DNA of 64,000 nt, taken from assembly GCA_025358295.1 (NCBI GenBank), contig JANYJY010000030.1, positions 62,001 to 126,000 on the forward strand, read 5' to 3'. A program made the translations under genes and the position numbers. How positions within the stretch are numbered: the first letter of the stretch is position 1; each line of letters starts with the position of its first letter. This document shows, piece after piece, positions 27,033-38,800 of the stretch. This stretch comes from Gammaproteobacteria bacterium. GTDB taxonomy: Bacteria; Pseudomonadota; Gammaproteobacteria; Steroidobacterales; Steroidobacteraceae. A model generated the notes under the pieces. That model was given only the letters and a program-made list of their open reading frames with translations. It was not told the DNA's origin and did not search any database.

Positions 27033-30000
27033 CTATCGGTCTACTGCAGCCGGGAGATCAATGTCATCCAACACGAGCGGCGCATGTCGCCGCAACAGCA
27101 CGGTCCGCGCCTGCCACTGTTCTGGTTCGGGTAACTCCACCAGAAAATGCACTTCGTCGGCGGCATACGTGGCGATGGGCAATCCATCGCGGTACAGTAG
27201 GCGGTTGCGGGCGAGCGATGCGAGTCTCGCACCCGGCGTGATGATACCGATCAGATTGAGCGGATCAGCCCCGGATAGGGACACCAGTTGCCCCGACTGT
27301 GGCTTGCGGCGCACATCGCGCAGCAACCCGACAGCCTCAGGCGCGGCGAATTGCTCCCCGGAAAAACCGGCGACGAACCGCCCGCCGCGAATCTCGCCCC
27401 TCGCCTCGAGCCGACGGCAGCACCTGAGCAAGTCGCGCCACGGCGGCAGCCAAGCGGCTTCGCGTCCGAGCAGCTTCCAGAAAACCACGCCCCAGCGTCG
27501 CAGCAGCGTGCGCACGATCAGTTCCACCGCCTCCTCGCTTCGATTCGGCGACGCGTGCTGTCGCCGCACCAGCGCCCAGCGTCCCGCATCCGCCATTCCG
27601 AACAGGGCGAGGCGGCGTTTGCGGCGCGCAGTATAGGAAGTGGATTTGCCGCGGCGGCCGCTCGGCAGCAGCAGCACGCGCAGGCCCGCGAAACTGTCGG
27701 AGTTCACCATGCCGAGAGCCACCAGTTCGGCTAGCGCATCCTCGACTTCCACCGGCAGCATGCCGACATGTTCCGCGATTTCATCGAAGAACGAGGCGCC
27801 GTGTTCGCGAATGTATTCGGCCACTGTCCGGGCTTTCGAACTCAAGTGAGCCGGATCGGATTGTTCGGTCAACGCCGACCATTGCGGCGCATTGCGCCTC
27901 GCCAGCAGCACAATGGGTGTGGAGCGAATCGGCGAGACGCCACGGCCGCGTTCCGTGGCCGCAGAGTGTTCCGCCGATTGAGGCGCGGCACGCGCAGCCA
28001 GCCGGGTCCAAATGGTGCGCCCGGCACGGCACTGCTCATCCAACCACTGCGGGTCGTATTCAGTCAGTCGCGCAGGCATGATCTCAGCCTCCCACGCGCC
28101 GGCGGGCGCTTCGAAGCCCTCCAGCTGGGTAAGCACCGCAGTCAGCGCATCGGATCCCTGCATTCGCGACGCCGGCACCACACGCTGCCATTCACATAAA
28201 AAGCGCACGAAGTCCCGCGCTTGCACGGGCTCGATTTCCGCGCGCAAGCGCTTCACAGTGTAGCGGTGAACGCGCGCCAGCAGGCGCCGTTCGCACCACT
28301 GCTCCTCGGCATTGCGCAGTTCCTGCCCAGCGTCCGCGCCAAAACGGCCGCGCATGACGAAGCCCTCCGCTTCGAGCGCCGCCAAGGCTATTTGGATCCG
28401 TGATTCGGGCGCTGCCAGCGACTGCGCCATGGCCGCTGCGGTGACCGGCCCCAAACCCTCGAGGCGGCCGCGCACAATGGACACCAGGGATTCGTCGGAA
28501 ATCGGCCCAGGCTCAAACAGCCGGCGCCTTTCGGTCGCCACCCACAGATGGGTATGTTCTACGGCTAGTCGGGCGACGCGACCCTGCAGGGCGAGTTCGT
28601 CCAGCAGCAGCGGCCATGCCGGGTTGCGCTGCCGCTCTTCTTCAGTGAGAAAAGTCAACCACGACAGTGCGTCGTGCAGCTCATCGGGCGTCGCCGCATC
28701 GGGCCACGCCTCGGCACGCACTCGCGCAATGGCCTCCGGGTCGAGCTTGCCGATGTCGGCCGCGGATGCGGGGTCCAACCAGCGCCGGCTCATGACGGCC
28801 TGGGTGCGCCGCTCCTCGAGCGGCGCGTCGTCCAGAAAGGCATACGGGCGCGCATTCAACGCCTCGAGTGCCAGCGGTGAGGGCTCGGTAAGATCGCATG
28901 CCACCACACGGATATCCCCGCTCTCGAGCCCGCGCAATACGTCCTCGAAGCGGTCGATGTCCATGGCATCCTCCAGGCAATCGCGGATGGTTTGCCGCAC
29001 CAAGGGATGATCCGGTATCTCGATTTCTCCCGACAGATTCTCGGCGCAGGCCACCTGATCCGGGAACACTGACGCGAGCAGGTCCTGGGCGTTCATACGT
29101 GCAATTTGCGGCGGGATTTTCTTGCCGCCGCGAAAGCGCGGCAACGCCAGAGATATGCCGGCATCCCATCGCCAGCGAACTTCGAACATGGGTGCCGCGC
29201 ACAGCGCCTGAACCAGCAAGGGGCGCACCGTATTCGAATGCAGATAACGCGCCGCCTCCGCCAGCTCGAAGCTATGTGCATGAGTCAGCGACAGCACGAT
29301 GTGATCTTCGGTCGCGGCAGCCTGCAACTCAAAATTGAACGTGCGGCAGAACCGCTTGCGCAGCGACAGACCCCACGCGCGATTCACGCGGCTACCGAAC
29401 GGCGAATGGATGATGAGCTGCATGCCGCCCGATTCGTCGAAGAATCGCTCGAAGACAATGGTCTCGAGGGTGGGCAGACAACCGAGCGCCGCGCGGCCGG
29501 CACTCAGGTACTGCAATATTTGCCAGGCCGCCTCCTCGTCCAATCCGACGGTGCGCGTCAGCCATTGCATGGCGCCGGCCCCCTCGACGCCCGGCCCGCC
29601 GAGGCGGATGTCGATTTCCCTGCGCAGTGCGGATACGGCCGCCGATAGTTCCGCGCTGCGGCCGGGCGCCTCGCCCAGCCAGAAGGGAATGGACGGCGGC
29701 TGGCCGTGTGCATCCTCGACTCGCACCGTACCGCGTTCCACCCGCAGAATTCGAAACGAGGTATTACCCAGCTGAAATACGTCGCCCTGCAGGCTTTCCA
29801 CTGCGAAGTCTTCGTTAACCGTGCCGACGAGATGTCCTTCCGGCTCCAGCATCACCTTGTAGTCGGCATTATCCGGAATGGCGCCGCCGGACGTCAGCGC
29901 CGTCAGCCGCGCACCCTTGCGCGGCCGCAACATCTTATTGATAGAATCGTGATGCAACAGTGCCGCGCGGCGGCCCCGGCGGGTGCTGAAGCCCTCCGCC

Positions 30001-31400
30001 AGCATGCCCACACACTGGTCGAATTCTTCGCGCCGTAATTCCCGATAGGGATACGCCGCACGCACCAGGGCGAACAGTTCATCCTCGCTCCATTCGCGCG
30101 CCGCGACTTCGGCGGTGATCTGTTGAGCGAGCACATCGAGAGCGTTCTGCGGAATGGTTAAACGGTCCAACTCGCCGCGGCGAACCGCATCGAGCAGCGC
30201 CGCGCACTCCACCAATTCGTCGCGGGATAGAGGAAACAAGCGGCCCTTCGAGGTGCCACCCACGGAATGCCCGGCTCGGCCCACACGCTGCAAGAACGCG
30301 TTGATTGATCGGGTGGAACCGATCTGACATACCAGGTCGACATCGCCGATGTCGATACCGAGTTCCAGTGACGCGGTCGCCACCAGCACCTTCAATTCAC
30401 CGCGCTTCAGTCGCTGCTCTGCGTCGAGACGCCGCTCCTTGGCGAGGCTGCCGTGGTGTGCGGCCACATTTTTCTCATCGAGCCGCTCCGATAGATGCCG
30501 CGCCACGCGCTCGGCCAATCGTCGTGTATTCACGAACACCAGCGTAGTGCGGTGCTCGCGGATGAGTTCGGCCAGCCGATCGTAGATCTGAGTCCAAACT
30601 TCGCCCGACATCACCGACTCGAGCGGCGATGCAGGCAGCTCCAGGGCAAGATCGCGATCTCGCAGGTGGCCGCTATCGATGATGGTGCAGCGGCCACGAT
30701 CGGTCCCACCGGCGCCGATTAGAAAATTCGCCACCTCCTCGATGGGCTTCTGAGTGGCGGACAGTCCGATCCGTGTCAATGGGCGCCCCGTAAGTGCCTG
30801 CAGCCGCTCGACCGACAGGGCCAGATGCGCGCCGCGCTTGTTGCCCGCGACGGCATGAATCTCATCGACAATCACGGTGCGGCAGGTTGAGAGCATGTCA
30901 CGGCCCGACGCGGAGCCGAGCAAAATGTACAGCGATTCGGGCGTGGTCACGACGATGTGAGGCGGCTTGCGCCGCATGCCGGCGCGCTCGGCCTGCGAGG
31001 TGTCGCCGGTGCGCACCACGGCGCGAATGACCACATCAGGCAAATTCAGCGCCGCGAGTTCTTCGCGAATGCCCTGCAGGGGCGCCTCGAGATTGCGCTG
31101 AATATCGTTCGACAGGGCCTTTAACGGCGAGACATAGACGATGCGAGTCTCATCGGGCAGCGGCGCTTCCAACCCTTCTTTGACGAGCTGATCCACGGCA
31201 GCCAGAAAGGCGGCAAAGGTCTTGCCCGATCCGGTTGGAGCCGCCACCAGCACGTGCTGCCCGGATTGCAGCGCAGGCCACGCCCTTTCCTGCGCCGGCG
31301 TCGGCGCATCGAAGGTCCGCATGAACCAGGCGGCGACAGCTGGATGGAACGAATCGAGTGCGTTCATGAGAAGGGAGTCAGCGGGGTGTCGGGTAAGCAT
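27033..31400 (-). CDS. lhr: large helicase-related protein Lhr (DEAD/DEAH superfamily 2)
   Basis: ATP-dependent 3'-5' nucleic-acid helicase, linked in other bacteria to DNA-damage response. About 1455 residues, the normal length for full-size Lhr. Lhr core at the N terminus: [13 protein letters not shown] (Q-motif region), Walker [15 protein letters not shown], Walker [11 protein letters not shown], motif III region [17 protein letters not shown], helicase C domain with [12 protein letters not shown]. Winged-helix and the long C-terminal Lhr domain follow. I start at the ATG at 31400 ([18 protein letters not shown]); the internal ATG at 31367 is equally possible. A longer frame reaching 31859 runs through the cobalamin riboswitch on the other strand and should not be used. 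Confidence 0.93.
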   Translation of the reverse strand: MLTRHPADSLLMNALDSFHPAVAAWFMRTFDAPTPAQERAWPALQSGQHVLVAAPTGSGKTFAAFLAAVDQLVKEGLEAPLPDETRIVYVSPLKALSNDIQRNLEAPLQGIREELAALNLPDVVIRAVVRTGDTSQAERAGMRRKPPHIVVTTPESLYILLGSASGRDMLSTCRTVIVDEIHAVAGNKRGAHLALSVERLQALTGRPLTRIGLSATQKPIEEVANFLIGAGGTDRGRCTIIDSGHLRDRDLALELPASPLESVMSGEVWTQIYDRLAELIREHRTTLVFVNTRRLAERVARHLSERLDEKNVAAHHGSLAKERRLDAEQRLKRGELKVLVATASLELGIDIGDVDLVCQIGSTRSINAFLQRVGRAGHSVGGTSKGRLFPLSRDELVECAALLDAVRRGELDRLTIPQNALDVLAQQITAEVAAREWSEDELFALVRAAYPYRELRREEFDQCVGMLAEGFSTRRGRRAALLHHDSINKMLRPRKGARLTALTSGGAIPDNADYKVMLEPEGHLVGTVNEDFAVESLQGDVFQLGNTSFRILRVERGTVRVEDAHGQPPSIPFWLGEAPGRSAELSAAVSALRREIDIRLGGPGVEGAGAMQWLTRTVGLDEEAAWQILQYLSAGRAALGCLPTLETIVFERFFDESGGMQLIIHSPFGSRVNRAWGLSLRKRFCRTFNFELQAAATEDHIVLSLTHAHSFELAEAARYLHSNTVRPLLVQALCAAPMFEVRWRWDAGISLALPRFRGGKKIPPQIARMNAQDLLASVFPDQVACAENLSGEIEIPDHPLVRQTIRDCLEDAMDIDRFEDVLRGLESGDIRVVACDLTEPSPLALEALNARPYAFLDDAPLEERRTQAVMSRRWLDPASAADIGKLDPEAIARVRAEAWPDAATPDELHDALSWLTFLTEEERQRNPAWPLLLDELALQGRVARLAVEHTHLWVATERRRLFEPGPISDESLVSIVRGRLEGLGPVTAAAMAQSLAAPESRIQIALAALEAEGFVMRGRFGADAGQELRNAEEQWCERRLLARVHRYTVKRLRAEIEPVQARDFVRFLCEWQRVVPASRMQGSDALTAVLTQLEGFEAPAGAWEAEIMPARLTEYDPQWLDEQCRAGRTIWTRLAARAAPQSAEHSAATERGRGVSPIRSTPIVLLARRNAPQWSALTEQSDPAHLSSKARTVAEYIREHGASFFDEIAEHVGMLPVEVEDALAELVALGMVNSDSFAGLRVLLLPSGRRGKSTSYTARRKRRLALFGMADAGRWALVRRQHASPNRSEEAVELIVRTLLRRWGVVFWKLLGREAAWLPPWRDLLRCCRRLEARGEIRGGRFVAGFSGEQFAAPEAVGLLRDVRRKPQSGQLVSLSGADPLNLIGIITPGARLASLARNRLLYRDGLPIATYAADEVHFLVELPEPEQWQARTVLLRRHAPLVLDDIDLPAAVDR

Positions 31401-31445
31401 AATCGCGATTGACGGACATTGGCAAACACAATATCTTGTGTCTCG

Positions 31446-31634
31446 TCGCGGTGCCCAGCCTATAGGTGGGCTAAGAGGGAATCCGGTGCGAATCCGGAAC
31501 TGCCCCGCAGCGGTAACTGGGAACGAAACATGCCTTGGCGCCAACCCTGGGACGATCTTGGGTTCGGGAAGCGGCATGCGGTAGGAATGGGCTGAAACGT
31601 CGGCCCCGCCCAGAAGTCCGAAGACCTGCCGCGA
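31446..31634 (+). ncRNA. cobalamin (B12) riboswitch upstream of nrdAB
   Basis: Conserved core seen directly: GGGAATCCGGTGCGAATCC, then CTGCCCCGCAGCGGTAACTG at 31500-31519, and the 3' B12-box-like segment CAGAAGTCCGAAGACCTGCC at 31611-31630. The closing helix P1 is TCGCGG (31446-31451) with CCGCGA (31629-31634). It lies on the plus strand about 210 bases before the nrdA ATG and divergent from lhr. Adenosylcobalamin aptamers before class I reductase genes are known in bacteria that also own a B12-dependent class II enzyme: when B12 is plentiful the class I genes are switched off. No class II gene is in this window. Confidence 0.93.
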
Positions 31635-31780
31635 TCTGCGTCTCGAAAGAGGCGCTGTTCGGCTTTGGAGCTCTCGTGGGAGGAGCGTCCGGAGTGATCG
31701 CGCGCGGCTGCCTGTGCCCGATCTAATCCGTTCGTGCCTTCTATGGAGTTCCGTGTTGCTCGGGGGAGCGGCGGCCGGCG

Positions 31781-31808
31781 ATCGGCGCGCGCGCCCTCGT
31801 CCGCCGAT
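31781..31808 (+). promoter_or_regulatory. hairpin in the leader between riboswitch and nrdA, possible expression platform
   Basis: ATCGGCG (31781-31787) pairs with CGCCGAT (31802-31808) about 40 bases before the nrdA ATG. There is no T-run, so if this is the switching element it would act on translation or through Rho; which alternative pairing competes with it cannot be decided by eye. Confidence 0.3.
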
Positions 31809-31847
31809 GTTGTCCGTCGAGCGTCGATAGATAACGGAAGCATCGCC

Positions 31848-34244
31848 ATGAATCTGCATACCTCCAACGACAACTCGGTTGCAGCGGGCTCTGTCGCCAT
31901 ACAGCCCTCGTTCAAACTGAATTCGCCGCCGACGCCGCGCAACCCCATGCGCGTGACCAAGCGATCAGGCGTCCAAGAACCCATCGACGTCAACAAGATC
32001 GTGCGCGCCGTGACTCGCTGCTGCGAAGGAATTCCCGACGTGGATCCCATGCGCGTGGCGCTCAAGACCATCGCCGGCCTGTTCGACGGCGCCACCACGC
32101 GCGAGTTGGACGAGCTGTCTATCCGCACGGCCTCGTCGTTCATGGTCGAAGATCCCGCGTATTCGAAGCTCGCCGCGCGATTGCTGGCGGCTTTCATCGA
32201 CAAGGAAGTTCAGGGCCAGGGAATCTACTCCTTCTCGCAGTCCATCCGCGCCGGCTTCGACGTGGGCCTGATCAACGAACGGGTGCTGCAATTCGTCGAA
32301 TCCCATGCCCGCAAGCTCAACGATGCCATCGACGTCGAACGCACCCGCAAATTCGAATATTTCGGACTGCGCACCTTGTACGATCGCTATGCGCTCAAGC
32401 ATCCGAGCACCCGTCAAGTCATCGAAACTCCGCAGTACTTCTGGATGCGTGTCGCGACGGCGCTCAGCACCAGCGTGCAGGCGACTATCGAGCTCTACGA
32501 TCTGTTCTCCTCGCTCGACTATTTGCCCAGCTCTCCGACCCTGTTCAACGCGGGAACTCTGCACGAACAATTGTCGAGCTGCTTTCTGCTGGACTCGCCG
32601 CCCGATTCTCTCGAGGGTGTCTACGACAAGTACAAGGACATCGCATTGTTGTCAAAATTCTCCGGCGGCATCGGCGTTGCGTGGCACCGAGTCCGTGCAG
32701 AGGGCTCGTTGATTCGCTCCACCAACGGGCTCTCGAACGGCATCGTTCCGTGGCTCAAGACCTTGGACTCATCCGTTGCGGCGGTAAATCAGGGCGGCAA
32801 ACGCAAGGGAGCGGCGTGCGTGTATCTGGAAACCTGGCATGCCGACATCGAATCTTTTCTCGAGCTGCGCGACAATACCGGCGATGAGGCACGCCGCACC
32901 CATCACCTCAATCTTGCCAATTGGGTGCCCGACCTGTTCATGAGACGCGTCGAATCCGGCGAATCGTGGTCGCTGTTCGACCCCAAGGACGTGCCGGTAC
33001 TTCCCGATCTTTGGGGCGCTGCTTTTGATGACGCGTACTGCCAGGCGGAGGCGCGCGGACTTGCCCGTAAGTCCGTACCGGCACGCGAGCTTTACGGCCG
33101 GATGATGCGCACCCTGGCACAGACCGGCAACGGCTGGATGACATTCAAGGACAAATCGAATCGAGCCTGCAACCAGACCGCGCAGCCCCAGGCCGTGGTT
33201 CACCTATCAAATCTTTGCACCGAGATACTTGAAGTCACCACCGCGTCGGAGACAGCGGTATGCAATTTAGGCTCCATCAACCTCGCGCAGCACCTGGGGG
33301 ATCGCGAATTCGATTTCGAGAAGCTGGCGCACACCGTTGAAGTCGCCGTGCGTCAGCTGGATCGCGTCATCGATTTGAATTTCTACCCGATTTCAACGGC
33401 GAGATCATCCAATCTGCGCTGGCGGCCGGTGGGTCTCGGGTTGATGGGCTTGCAGGACGTTTTCTTTAAGCTGCGGTTACCGTTCGACAGCGAGCCGGCG
33501 CGTTCGCTATCGCGCCGCATATCGGAGGCCGTGTATTTTCATGCGCTGCGCACCTCGTGCGAGCTGGCGCGGGAGCACGGTGCGCACCCCAGTTTTGCGC
33601 AGACCCGTGCTGCGGCGGGTGAATTGCAGTTCGATTCTTGGGGCGTCGTACCGGAGAACCTGGAACGCTGGCGTGAGCTGAAAGGCGAGATCCAAGCTCA
33701 CGGCCTGCGCAACAGCCTGTTGATCGCGATCGCGCCAACGGCGACCATTGCCTCGATCGCCGGCTGTTACGAATGCATCGAGCCGCAGGTGTCGAACCTG
33801 TTCAAGCGCGAAACTCTGTCCGGGGATTTTCTGCAGATCAATGCTTATCTAATCGAGGAATTGAAGCAGCTCGGGCAGTGGACAGCCGCCATTCGCGACG
33901 CCATAAAGCTCGCCGACGGATCCGTGCTGCAAATAGAGTCCCTCCCGGCTGAACTGCGCCGGATCTATCGGACAGCCTGGGAGCTGCCCATGAAGGCGCT
34001 GATCGAAATGGCCGCGGAGCGCGGCGCCTACATCGATCAAAGCCAGTCCTTGAATCTTTTCATCGCCAATCCCAACATCGGCCAGCTGTCCAGCATGTAC
34101 ATGTACGCCTGGAAGCAGGGCCTGAAGACCACGTATTACTTAAGATCGAGGCCGGCGACACGCATCGCCAAGACAACGGTCTCAGAGCCGGATGCCGTTG
34201 CGTGTTCGCTTGAAAATCCCGAGGCCTGCGAGGCATGCCAGTGA
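31848..34244 (+). CDS. nrdA: ribonucleoside-diphosphate reductase, alpha chain (class Ia)
   Basis: Large catalytic subunit reducing ribonucleoside diphosphates to deoxy forms in the cytoplasm. About 798 residues from the ATG at 31848 (MNLHTSNDN), preceded by AACGGAAG at good spacing; the ORF can be extended to a GTG at 31734 but without a ribosome site. N-terminal ATP-cone begins [22 protein letters not shown]. Catalytic features: [15 protein letters not shown] (redox Cys), [10 protein letters not shown] (Asn, Cys, Glu of the radical site), [10 protein letters not shown] (second redox Cys), and a C-terminal CxxC-like tail [10 protein letters not shown] for re-reduction. It overlaps nrdB by 10 bases. 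Expression is very probably controlled by the upstream cobalamin riboswitch. Confidence 0.96.
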   Translation: MNLHTSNDNSVAAGSVAIQPSFKLNSPPTPRNPMRVTKRSGVQEPIDVNKIVRAVTRCCEGIPDVDPMRVALKTIAGLFDGATTRELDELSIRTASSFMVEDPAYSKLAARLLAAFIDKEVQGQGIYSFSQSIRAGFDVGLINERVLQFVESHARKLNDAIDVERTRKFEYFGLRTLYDRYALKHPSTRQVIETPQYFWMRVATALSTSVQATIELYDLFSSLDYLPSSPTLFNAGTLHEQLSSCFLLDSPPDSLEGVYDKYKDIALLSKFSGGIGVAWHRVRAEGSLIRSTNGLSNGIVPWLKTLDSSVAAVNQGGKRKGAACVYLETWHADIESFLELRDNTGDEARRTHHLNLANWVPDLFMRRVESGESWSLFDPKDVPVLPDLWGAAFDDAYCQAEARGLARKSVPARELYGRMMRTLAQTGNGWMTFKDKSNRACNQTAQPQAVVHLSNLCTEILEVTTASETAVCNLGSINLAQHLGDREFDFEKLAHTVEVAVRQLDRVIDLNFYPISTARSSNLRWRPVGLGLMGLQDVFFKLRLPFDSEPARSLSRRISEAVYFHALRTSCELAREHGAHPSFAQTRAAAGELQFDSWGVVPENLERWRELKGEIQAHGLRNSLLIAIAPTATIASIAGCYECIEPQVSNLFKRETLSGDFLQINAYLIEELKQLGQWTAAIRDAIKLADGSVLQIESLPAELRRIYRTAWELPMKALIEMAAERGAYIDQSQSLNLFIANPNIGQLSSMYMYAWKQGLKTTYYLRSRPATRIAKTTVSEPDAVACSLENPEACEACQ

Positions 34245-35245
34245 GCCGCCTGCTCGATCCGGGTTTCAATCTGACGCTGCGCCCCATGCGCTACCCGAAG
34301 TTCTACGACATGTATCGATCTGCGATCAAGAACACCTGGAGCGTGGAGGAGATCGATTTCCAGATCGACCTCAGCCACATGCAGCGGCGCATGAATCCCG
34401 CCGACAGGCATCTGATCGAGCGGCTGGTGGCATTTTTCGCGACCGGCGACTCCATCGTCGCCAACAATCTGGTCTTATGCTTGTACAAGCACATCAATGC
34501 TCCCGAAGCGCGCATGTATCTGTCGCGGCAGCTCTACGAGGAAGCGCTGCACGTCCAGTTCTATCTAACGCTGCTCGACAACTACATACCTAACGCCGAG
34601 CAGCGCGCCCGCGCCTTCTCGGCCATTGAGAGCGTCCCCTCGATCCGCCGCAAGGCGCAGTTCTGCCAACGCTGGACCGACTCAATACTCGATTTGCAGC
34701 GCATCGACTCCGCCGACGATAAGCGTCAGTTCTTGCTCAACCTGACCTGCTTTGCCAGCTGCATCGAGGGCCTATTCTTCTTCGGCGCATTTGCCTATGT
34801 GTATTTCCTGCGTTCACGAGGCTTGCTGCCCGGCCTGGCATCGGGCACCAATTGGGTGTTTCGCGATGAGAGCGCACACATGGCGTTTGCGTATGAAGTG
34901 CTGCGCACTGTGCGCAGCGAAGAGCCCGATCTGTTCGACTCATCATGGGCTGCACAGGTGCGCACCATGATGGAAGAAGCCGTGGAATGCGAGGCCGCGT
35001 TTGCAGAGGACGTTCTAGCGGGGGGAGTCGCCGGCCTGACTCGCACCGAAATGCGTCAATATCTGCAGTATGTCGCCGACCAGCGGCTGACGTTGCTGGG
35101 TCTGCCGGTCTTGTACGGCGCGCGCAATCCCTTCGCATTCATGGAACTGCAGGATCTCCAGGAATTGACCAATTTCTTCGAACGCAAGGTGTCCGCCTAC
35201 CAGGTTGCCGTGCAGGGCGAAGTAGCCTTCGATCATGCGTTCTAG
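34235..35245 (+). CDS. nrdB: ribonucleoside-diphosphate reductase, beta chain (class Ia, tyrosyl radical)
   Basis: Radical-generating diiron subunit, 336 residues. Ligand helices are visible: ATGDSIVANNL (Asp72), EEALHVQFY with Glu103, His106 and, in the ExxHxxxY spacing of E. coli R2, the radical tyrosine Tyr110; IEGLFFFGAFAYV, and FRDESAHMAFAY with the last Glu and His. So this is a Tyr-containing Ia enzyme rather than the Tyr-less Ic type. A GTG at 34241 overlapping the nrdA stop (GTGA) is an alternative start to the ATG at 34235. The C-terminal end AVQGEVAFDHAF provides the tail that docks to NrdA. Confidence 0.95.
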   Translation: MPVSRLLDPGFNLTLRPMRYPKFYDMYRSAIKNTWSVEEIDFQIDLSHMQRRMNPADRHLIERLVAFFATGDSIVANNLVLCLYKHINAPEARMYLSRQLYEEALHVQFYLTLLDNYIPNAEQRARAFSAIESVPSIRRKAQFCQRWTDSILDLQRIDSADDKRQFLLNLTCFASCIEGLFFFGAFAYVYFLRSRGLLPGLASGTNWVFRDESAHMAFAYEVLRTVRSEEPDLFDSSWAAQVRTMMEEAVECEAAFAEDVLAGGVAGLTRTEMRQYLQYVADQRLTLLGLPVLYGARNPFAFMELQDLQELTNFFERKVSAYQVAVQGEVAFDHAF

Positions 35246-35251
35246 AGCGGC

Positions 35252-35284
35252 GCGGCGCCCGGCGAGGTCATCGCCGGGTGCCGC
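35252..35284. terminator. strong hairpin between nrdB and the SRPBCC gene
   Basis: A stem of about 14 pairs with one G-T pair (35252-35265 with 35271-35284, loop GGTCA) sits in the 60-base gap between convergent genes just after the nrdB stop. GC-rich with no T-run on either side, so it may terminate in both directions inefficiently or act as an mRNA end. Confidence 0.5.
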
Positions 35285-35308
35285 AACCAGGCCAGCTTGT
35301 CTCGAGCC

Positions 35309-35836
35309 TTACTTGGTCTCGGCCATTTTCTTCAGATTATCGAGCCCGCCCTGATAGACGCCGTTGATGGTATCCACCGCCGCCTTGTCGTTCTCGGCGT
35401 CGCCGGGATTGTCACCGACGTTCTTGCGCTTGAACCGGCCCGACCAGGTGACGGAGGACTTGTCCTTGCCCAGCGATTTGACGGCGAATATCGAGGTGTA
35501 GTTGCTGACCGGCAGGACTCCCTCGACGATGGCGTACTTGAAAGACATCCCGGCCTCGTTGTAGGCAAGCAGCTTCTCCTTGATGGTGCCGCCACCCTTC
35601 AAGGTCAGCAGACGCACCGCGCCCACCGTATTGTTCGAGCCTTCGACGATGGCATCGGTCGCGACGGCCGGATGCCAGTTGTTCAGTCCATTGAAGTCCT
35701 TGGTCGCGTCCCAAACCTTGGAGGCCGCCGCCTCGATGGTAATGGATTTGCTGGCGCTCAGCTGCGGGGCCGCCGCCAATGCGTAGCCGCACGCCAGCAT
35801 GGATAGTCCGAATGCAATCGCAATCTTAGTTTTCAT
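35309..35836 (-). CDS. exported SRPBCC (START-like/polyketide cyclase-like) protein
   Basis: 175 residues with a signal peptide at 1-22 (IAIAFGLSMLACGYALAAA). The mature part follows the SRPBCC pattern: SKSITIEAAASKVWDATKDFNGLNNWHPAV at the start, a central beta sheet (GAVRLLTLKGGGTIKEKLLAY), and a long C-terminal helix (DTINGVYQGGLDNLKKMAE). The fold has a hydrophobic cavity for small ligands; ligand unknown. It lies just downstream of the heavy-metal RND permease on the same strand (32-base gap) and may be cotranscribed, but no functional tie is evident. Confidence 0.85.
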   Translation of the reverse strand: MKTKIAIAFGLSMLACGYALAAAPQLSASKSITIEAAASKVWDATKDFNGLNNWHPAVATDAIVEGSNNTVGAVRLLTLKGGGTIKEKLLAYNEAGMSFKYAIVEGVLPVSNYTSIFAVKSLGKDKSSVTWSGRFKRKNVGDNPGDAENDKAAVDTINGVYQGGLDNLKKMAETK

Positions 35837-35867
35837 GGCTATTCCTTGTGAAAAATAGAATTCGACA

Positions 35868-38800
35868 TCAACTCCCAGAAGCGGATTGGCGCAGCCAGCG
35901 CGCCGCCAAAGGCGGAATCAGCAAAAGGCTGACGAGGGTAGAAGACACCAAGCCGCCAAGAATTACCACTGCCATCGGCCCCTCGATTTCGTGACCGGGC
36001 TGATGCAGCTGCAAGGCCACCGGCAGCAGCGCAAGCCCGGTCAGCAATGCCGTCAGCAATACGGGCGTCAATCTTTCCTCGGCGCCCCTCGAAGCAGTGA
36101 CCAGATTCCAAGGCTGTGCTTCCACGTGCACCAGATGGTCATAGTGCGACACCAGCAGTATGGTATTGCGCGCCGCCATGCCGAAAAGGGCCACGAATCC
36201 AACCATGGCCCCAAGAGTCAAGTTGCCGCCCGTCAGGGCGACCGCCGCCACCCCGCCGATCAGAGTACTGGGCAAGGACAGAAGCACCAGCAGCACGTGG
36301 CGGGGGTGCCCGAAGGCAAGCGCCAGCAGCAACACGATGAGCACCAGGGCGGCCGCCGAATGCAGCAACAATTCGTTCCGAGCGGCGGCCTGCGCCTCAG
36401 CCGCACCACCAAAGCGCAAAAACACGCCGGGCGGCAGTGGAACCTTGGCGGCAATCGCTTGGCGCGCAGCCGCGGCATAGGCGGCTTGATCGGCGCCCTT
36501 CGGCGAGGCCAGCACGATTTGGCGGCGCAGGCCGTCTTGGTGCTCGACCAGACTGCGGGCCAGCGCCATGTCGATTTTGGCCACCGAGGACAGCGGCGTG
36601 ACTGCACCGTCCCGGCCTCGCAGCAACAGAGCGCCCACCGCGCGCGGATCCGCGCCAGCGCGCGCGATGCGCACGACCACGGGCACGCTGCGATCCGCCT
36701 GGCTGAGTTCGGTCGCCTCGCTGCCGTGATAAGCCGCATTCATGGTCTGCAGCACATCCGCGGCCTGCAAGCCGTAGAGCGCCAACTGCTCGGGCAACAG
36801 TTCCACGTGGAGTTCCACTTCGCGCGGCGGAACGGCCAGCCGGACGCTGCCGCTGTCCGGCAAGTGCTGCAAAACGTCGACGATCTGCGCCCCGACCCGG
36901 TCATCGGCATCGAGATCCGAGCCGATGACGCTGATCGAAAAAGGCGCGGACTCGCCGGACAGCGTCTCGCCGATGCGTTCCGCCAACACCGAATAGATCT
37001 CGACGAGTTGATTCGGATAGTCATCGAAAACGTCGCGGATAGCCGCTTCAATTTCGCCGGCGCTATGGCCCTGGCGCGGGTCGATCTGCACTTCGAACTC
37101 GCTCTTGTTGGGGGCGTCGGGATCCTGGCCGTTCTCCGCCCGGCCGATCTGCTCGGCCACGCTCTTGACGCCCGGTATGGCGCTGAGTCCCTTGGAGATC
37201 TGTTGTCCGACCCGCGTGGTCTCGGTCAAGGAGATTCCAGGGCGCAGAGATGCGTGTGCGATCAAGTAGTTCTCGCGAAAATCGGGCAACAAGCGTGCGC
37301 CGAGCAAAGGCAGAAGAACGATTCCGGCAATGCCGCTCGACAAAACGATGGCAACGAGCGCGCGCGGCCGCTTATTTAGCCAGGTGATCGCGGCCAGCTG
37401 CCCGCGCTTTAAACGTTGCAGAAACGCCGCCTCCGATTTCGGAACATGGTGCGCCATCACCAGCGCACACAATGCCGGCGTAGCGCTCATGGCGACCAAC
37501 AGAGATAGACCCACCGCAAGCAAAAAGGCGATGGACAGGGGTCTGAAGAATGCACCCTGCAGACCGGACATCATCAGTATCGGCAGAAAGGCCACCGCCA
37601 CGGCCGCGGTCGCATAGAACACCGGCCGCCGCACCTCGAGCGACGCGCTGATAAAGAGCTCGCCTATGTTCATTTCCCCGGCAGCGCCGCGCCGACGCCT
37701 GAGAATGTTCTCGACATCGATGACGGCGTCATCGACCACCACACCGAGCGCGACGACGAGGCCGCCGAGCGTCATGGTATTGAGGCTCATTCCCCAGGCC
37801 TCGAGAATCCAGACCGTGGTCAATAACGCGAGCGGAATGGCGCTGAAGGAGATCAGGGCGCCGCGCCAATCGCGCAGGGTCAGCAACAACAGGGCGACCA
37901 CGAGCACGGCGCCGATCAGCAGGGAATTTCGCAGTTTCTCGATGGCGCTTTCAATGAAACTGGCCGGACGCAGCAGCGCGGCATGGTATTCGACGCCCTG
38001 CTTGGCCAGCGCCGGCGCGATTGCGTCGAGCCGCTGTTCAAGCGCGCGCGTGACGTCCAGCGTGTTGGCGCCGAACTGGGTCGACGTTTCGATCAGGATG
38101 CCCGGCTTGCCGCCGATCAAGGCGTCGCCGAAGCGCGGCTCGGCGCCCTCCTGCAGCGTTGCCACATCGCGGAAGCGCACGACAATCCCGTTGTGGCTGC
38201 CGACCACCGCTTGCGCCAGAGCTTCAAGCGTCGCGCCGGGTGCCTGAGCCCGAATCACGATGCGCTGCGTCGGCGTTTCGAGATAGCCGCCGCCGATCAA
38301 CGCCGTTGCACGTTTGGCCGCCGCCATGACATCGTCGAGAGTCAGGCCTGCTGCGGCTAGCTTTGCCGAATTGATTTCAATCTGCCGCTCGCGCACCTCA
38401 CCGCCGAAAATCTGCGCCTGCGCCACGCCGGGAACCGCGAGAATTTGCGGCTTGACCGTCCACTGCACCACGTCGCGCAGCTCCAGCGCAGAGAGCCGAT
38501 CGCTGGTGTAGCCGAAGTGCAAGAGATATTCCATCGAGGAACTCAACGGCGACAACAGCGGAGCCCCGACGCCGGGCGGAAGGGACCCGGCAAATTCCGC
38601 GAGCCGCTCCGTCACGACCTGGCGCTGCCGATAGGGATCTCCCCCGCGATCGAACACCACTTGGATCGCCGACAGACCCTGGCTCGATGTCGAGCGTACG
38701 GTCTTGACGTTCTCGGTTCCAGCCAGCAGCCCCTCCAGCGGCCGTGTGACCAGTGCCTCGACCTGAATCGCATCGAGGCCGGGCGCCTCGGTCTGCACCA

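Noticed and set aside
31401-31859. N-terminal extension of lhr to about 1608 residues
   Set aside because: The extra frame lies across the cobalamin riboswitch and the nrdA leader; the Lhr core begins with the residues after 31400.
35886-37379. 497-codon open frame on the plus strand, antisense to the CusA-like permease
   Set aside because: Antisense open frames are common in GC-rich genes with this codon use; the product is Arg/Gln/His-rich without any domain, and the opposite strand is a clear RND pump.
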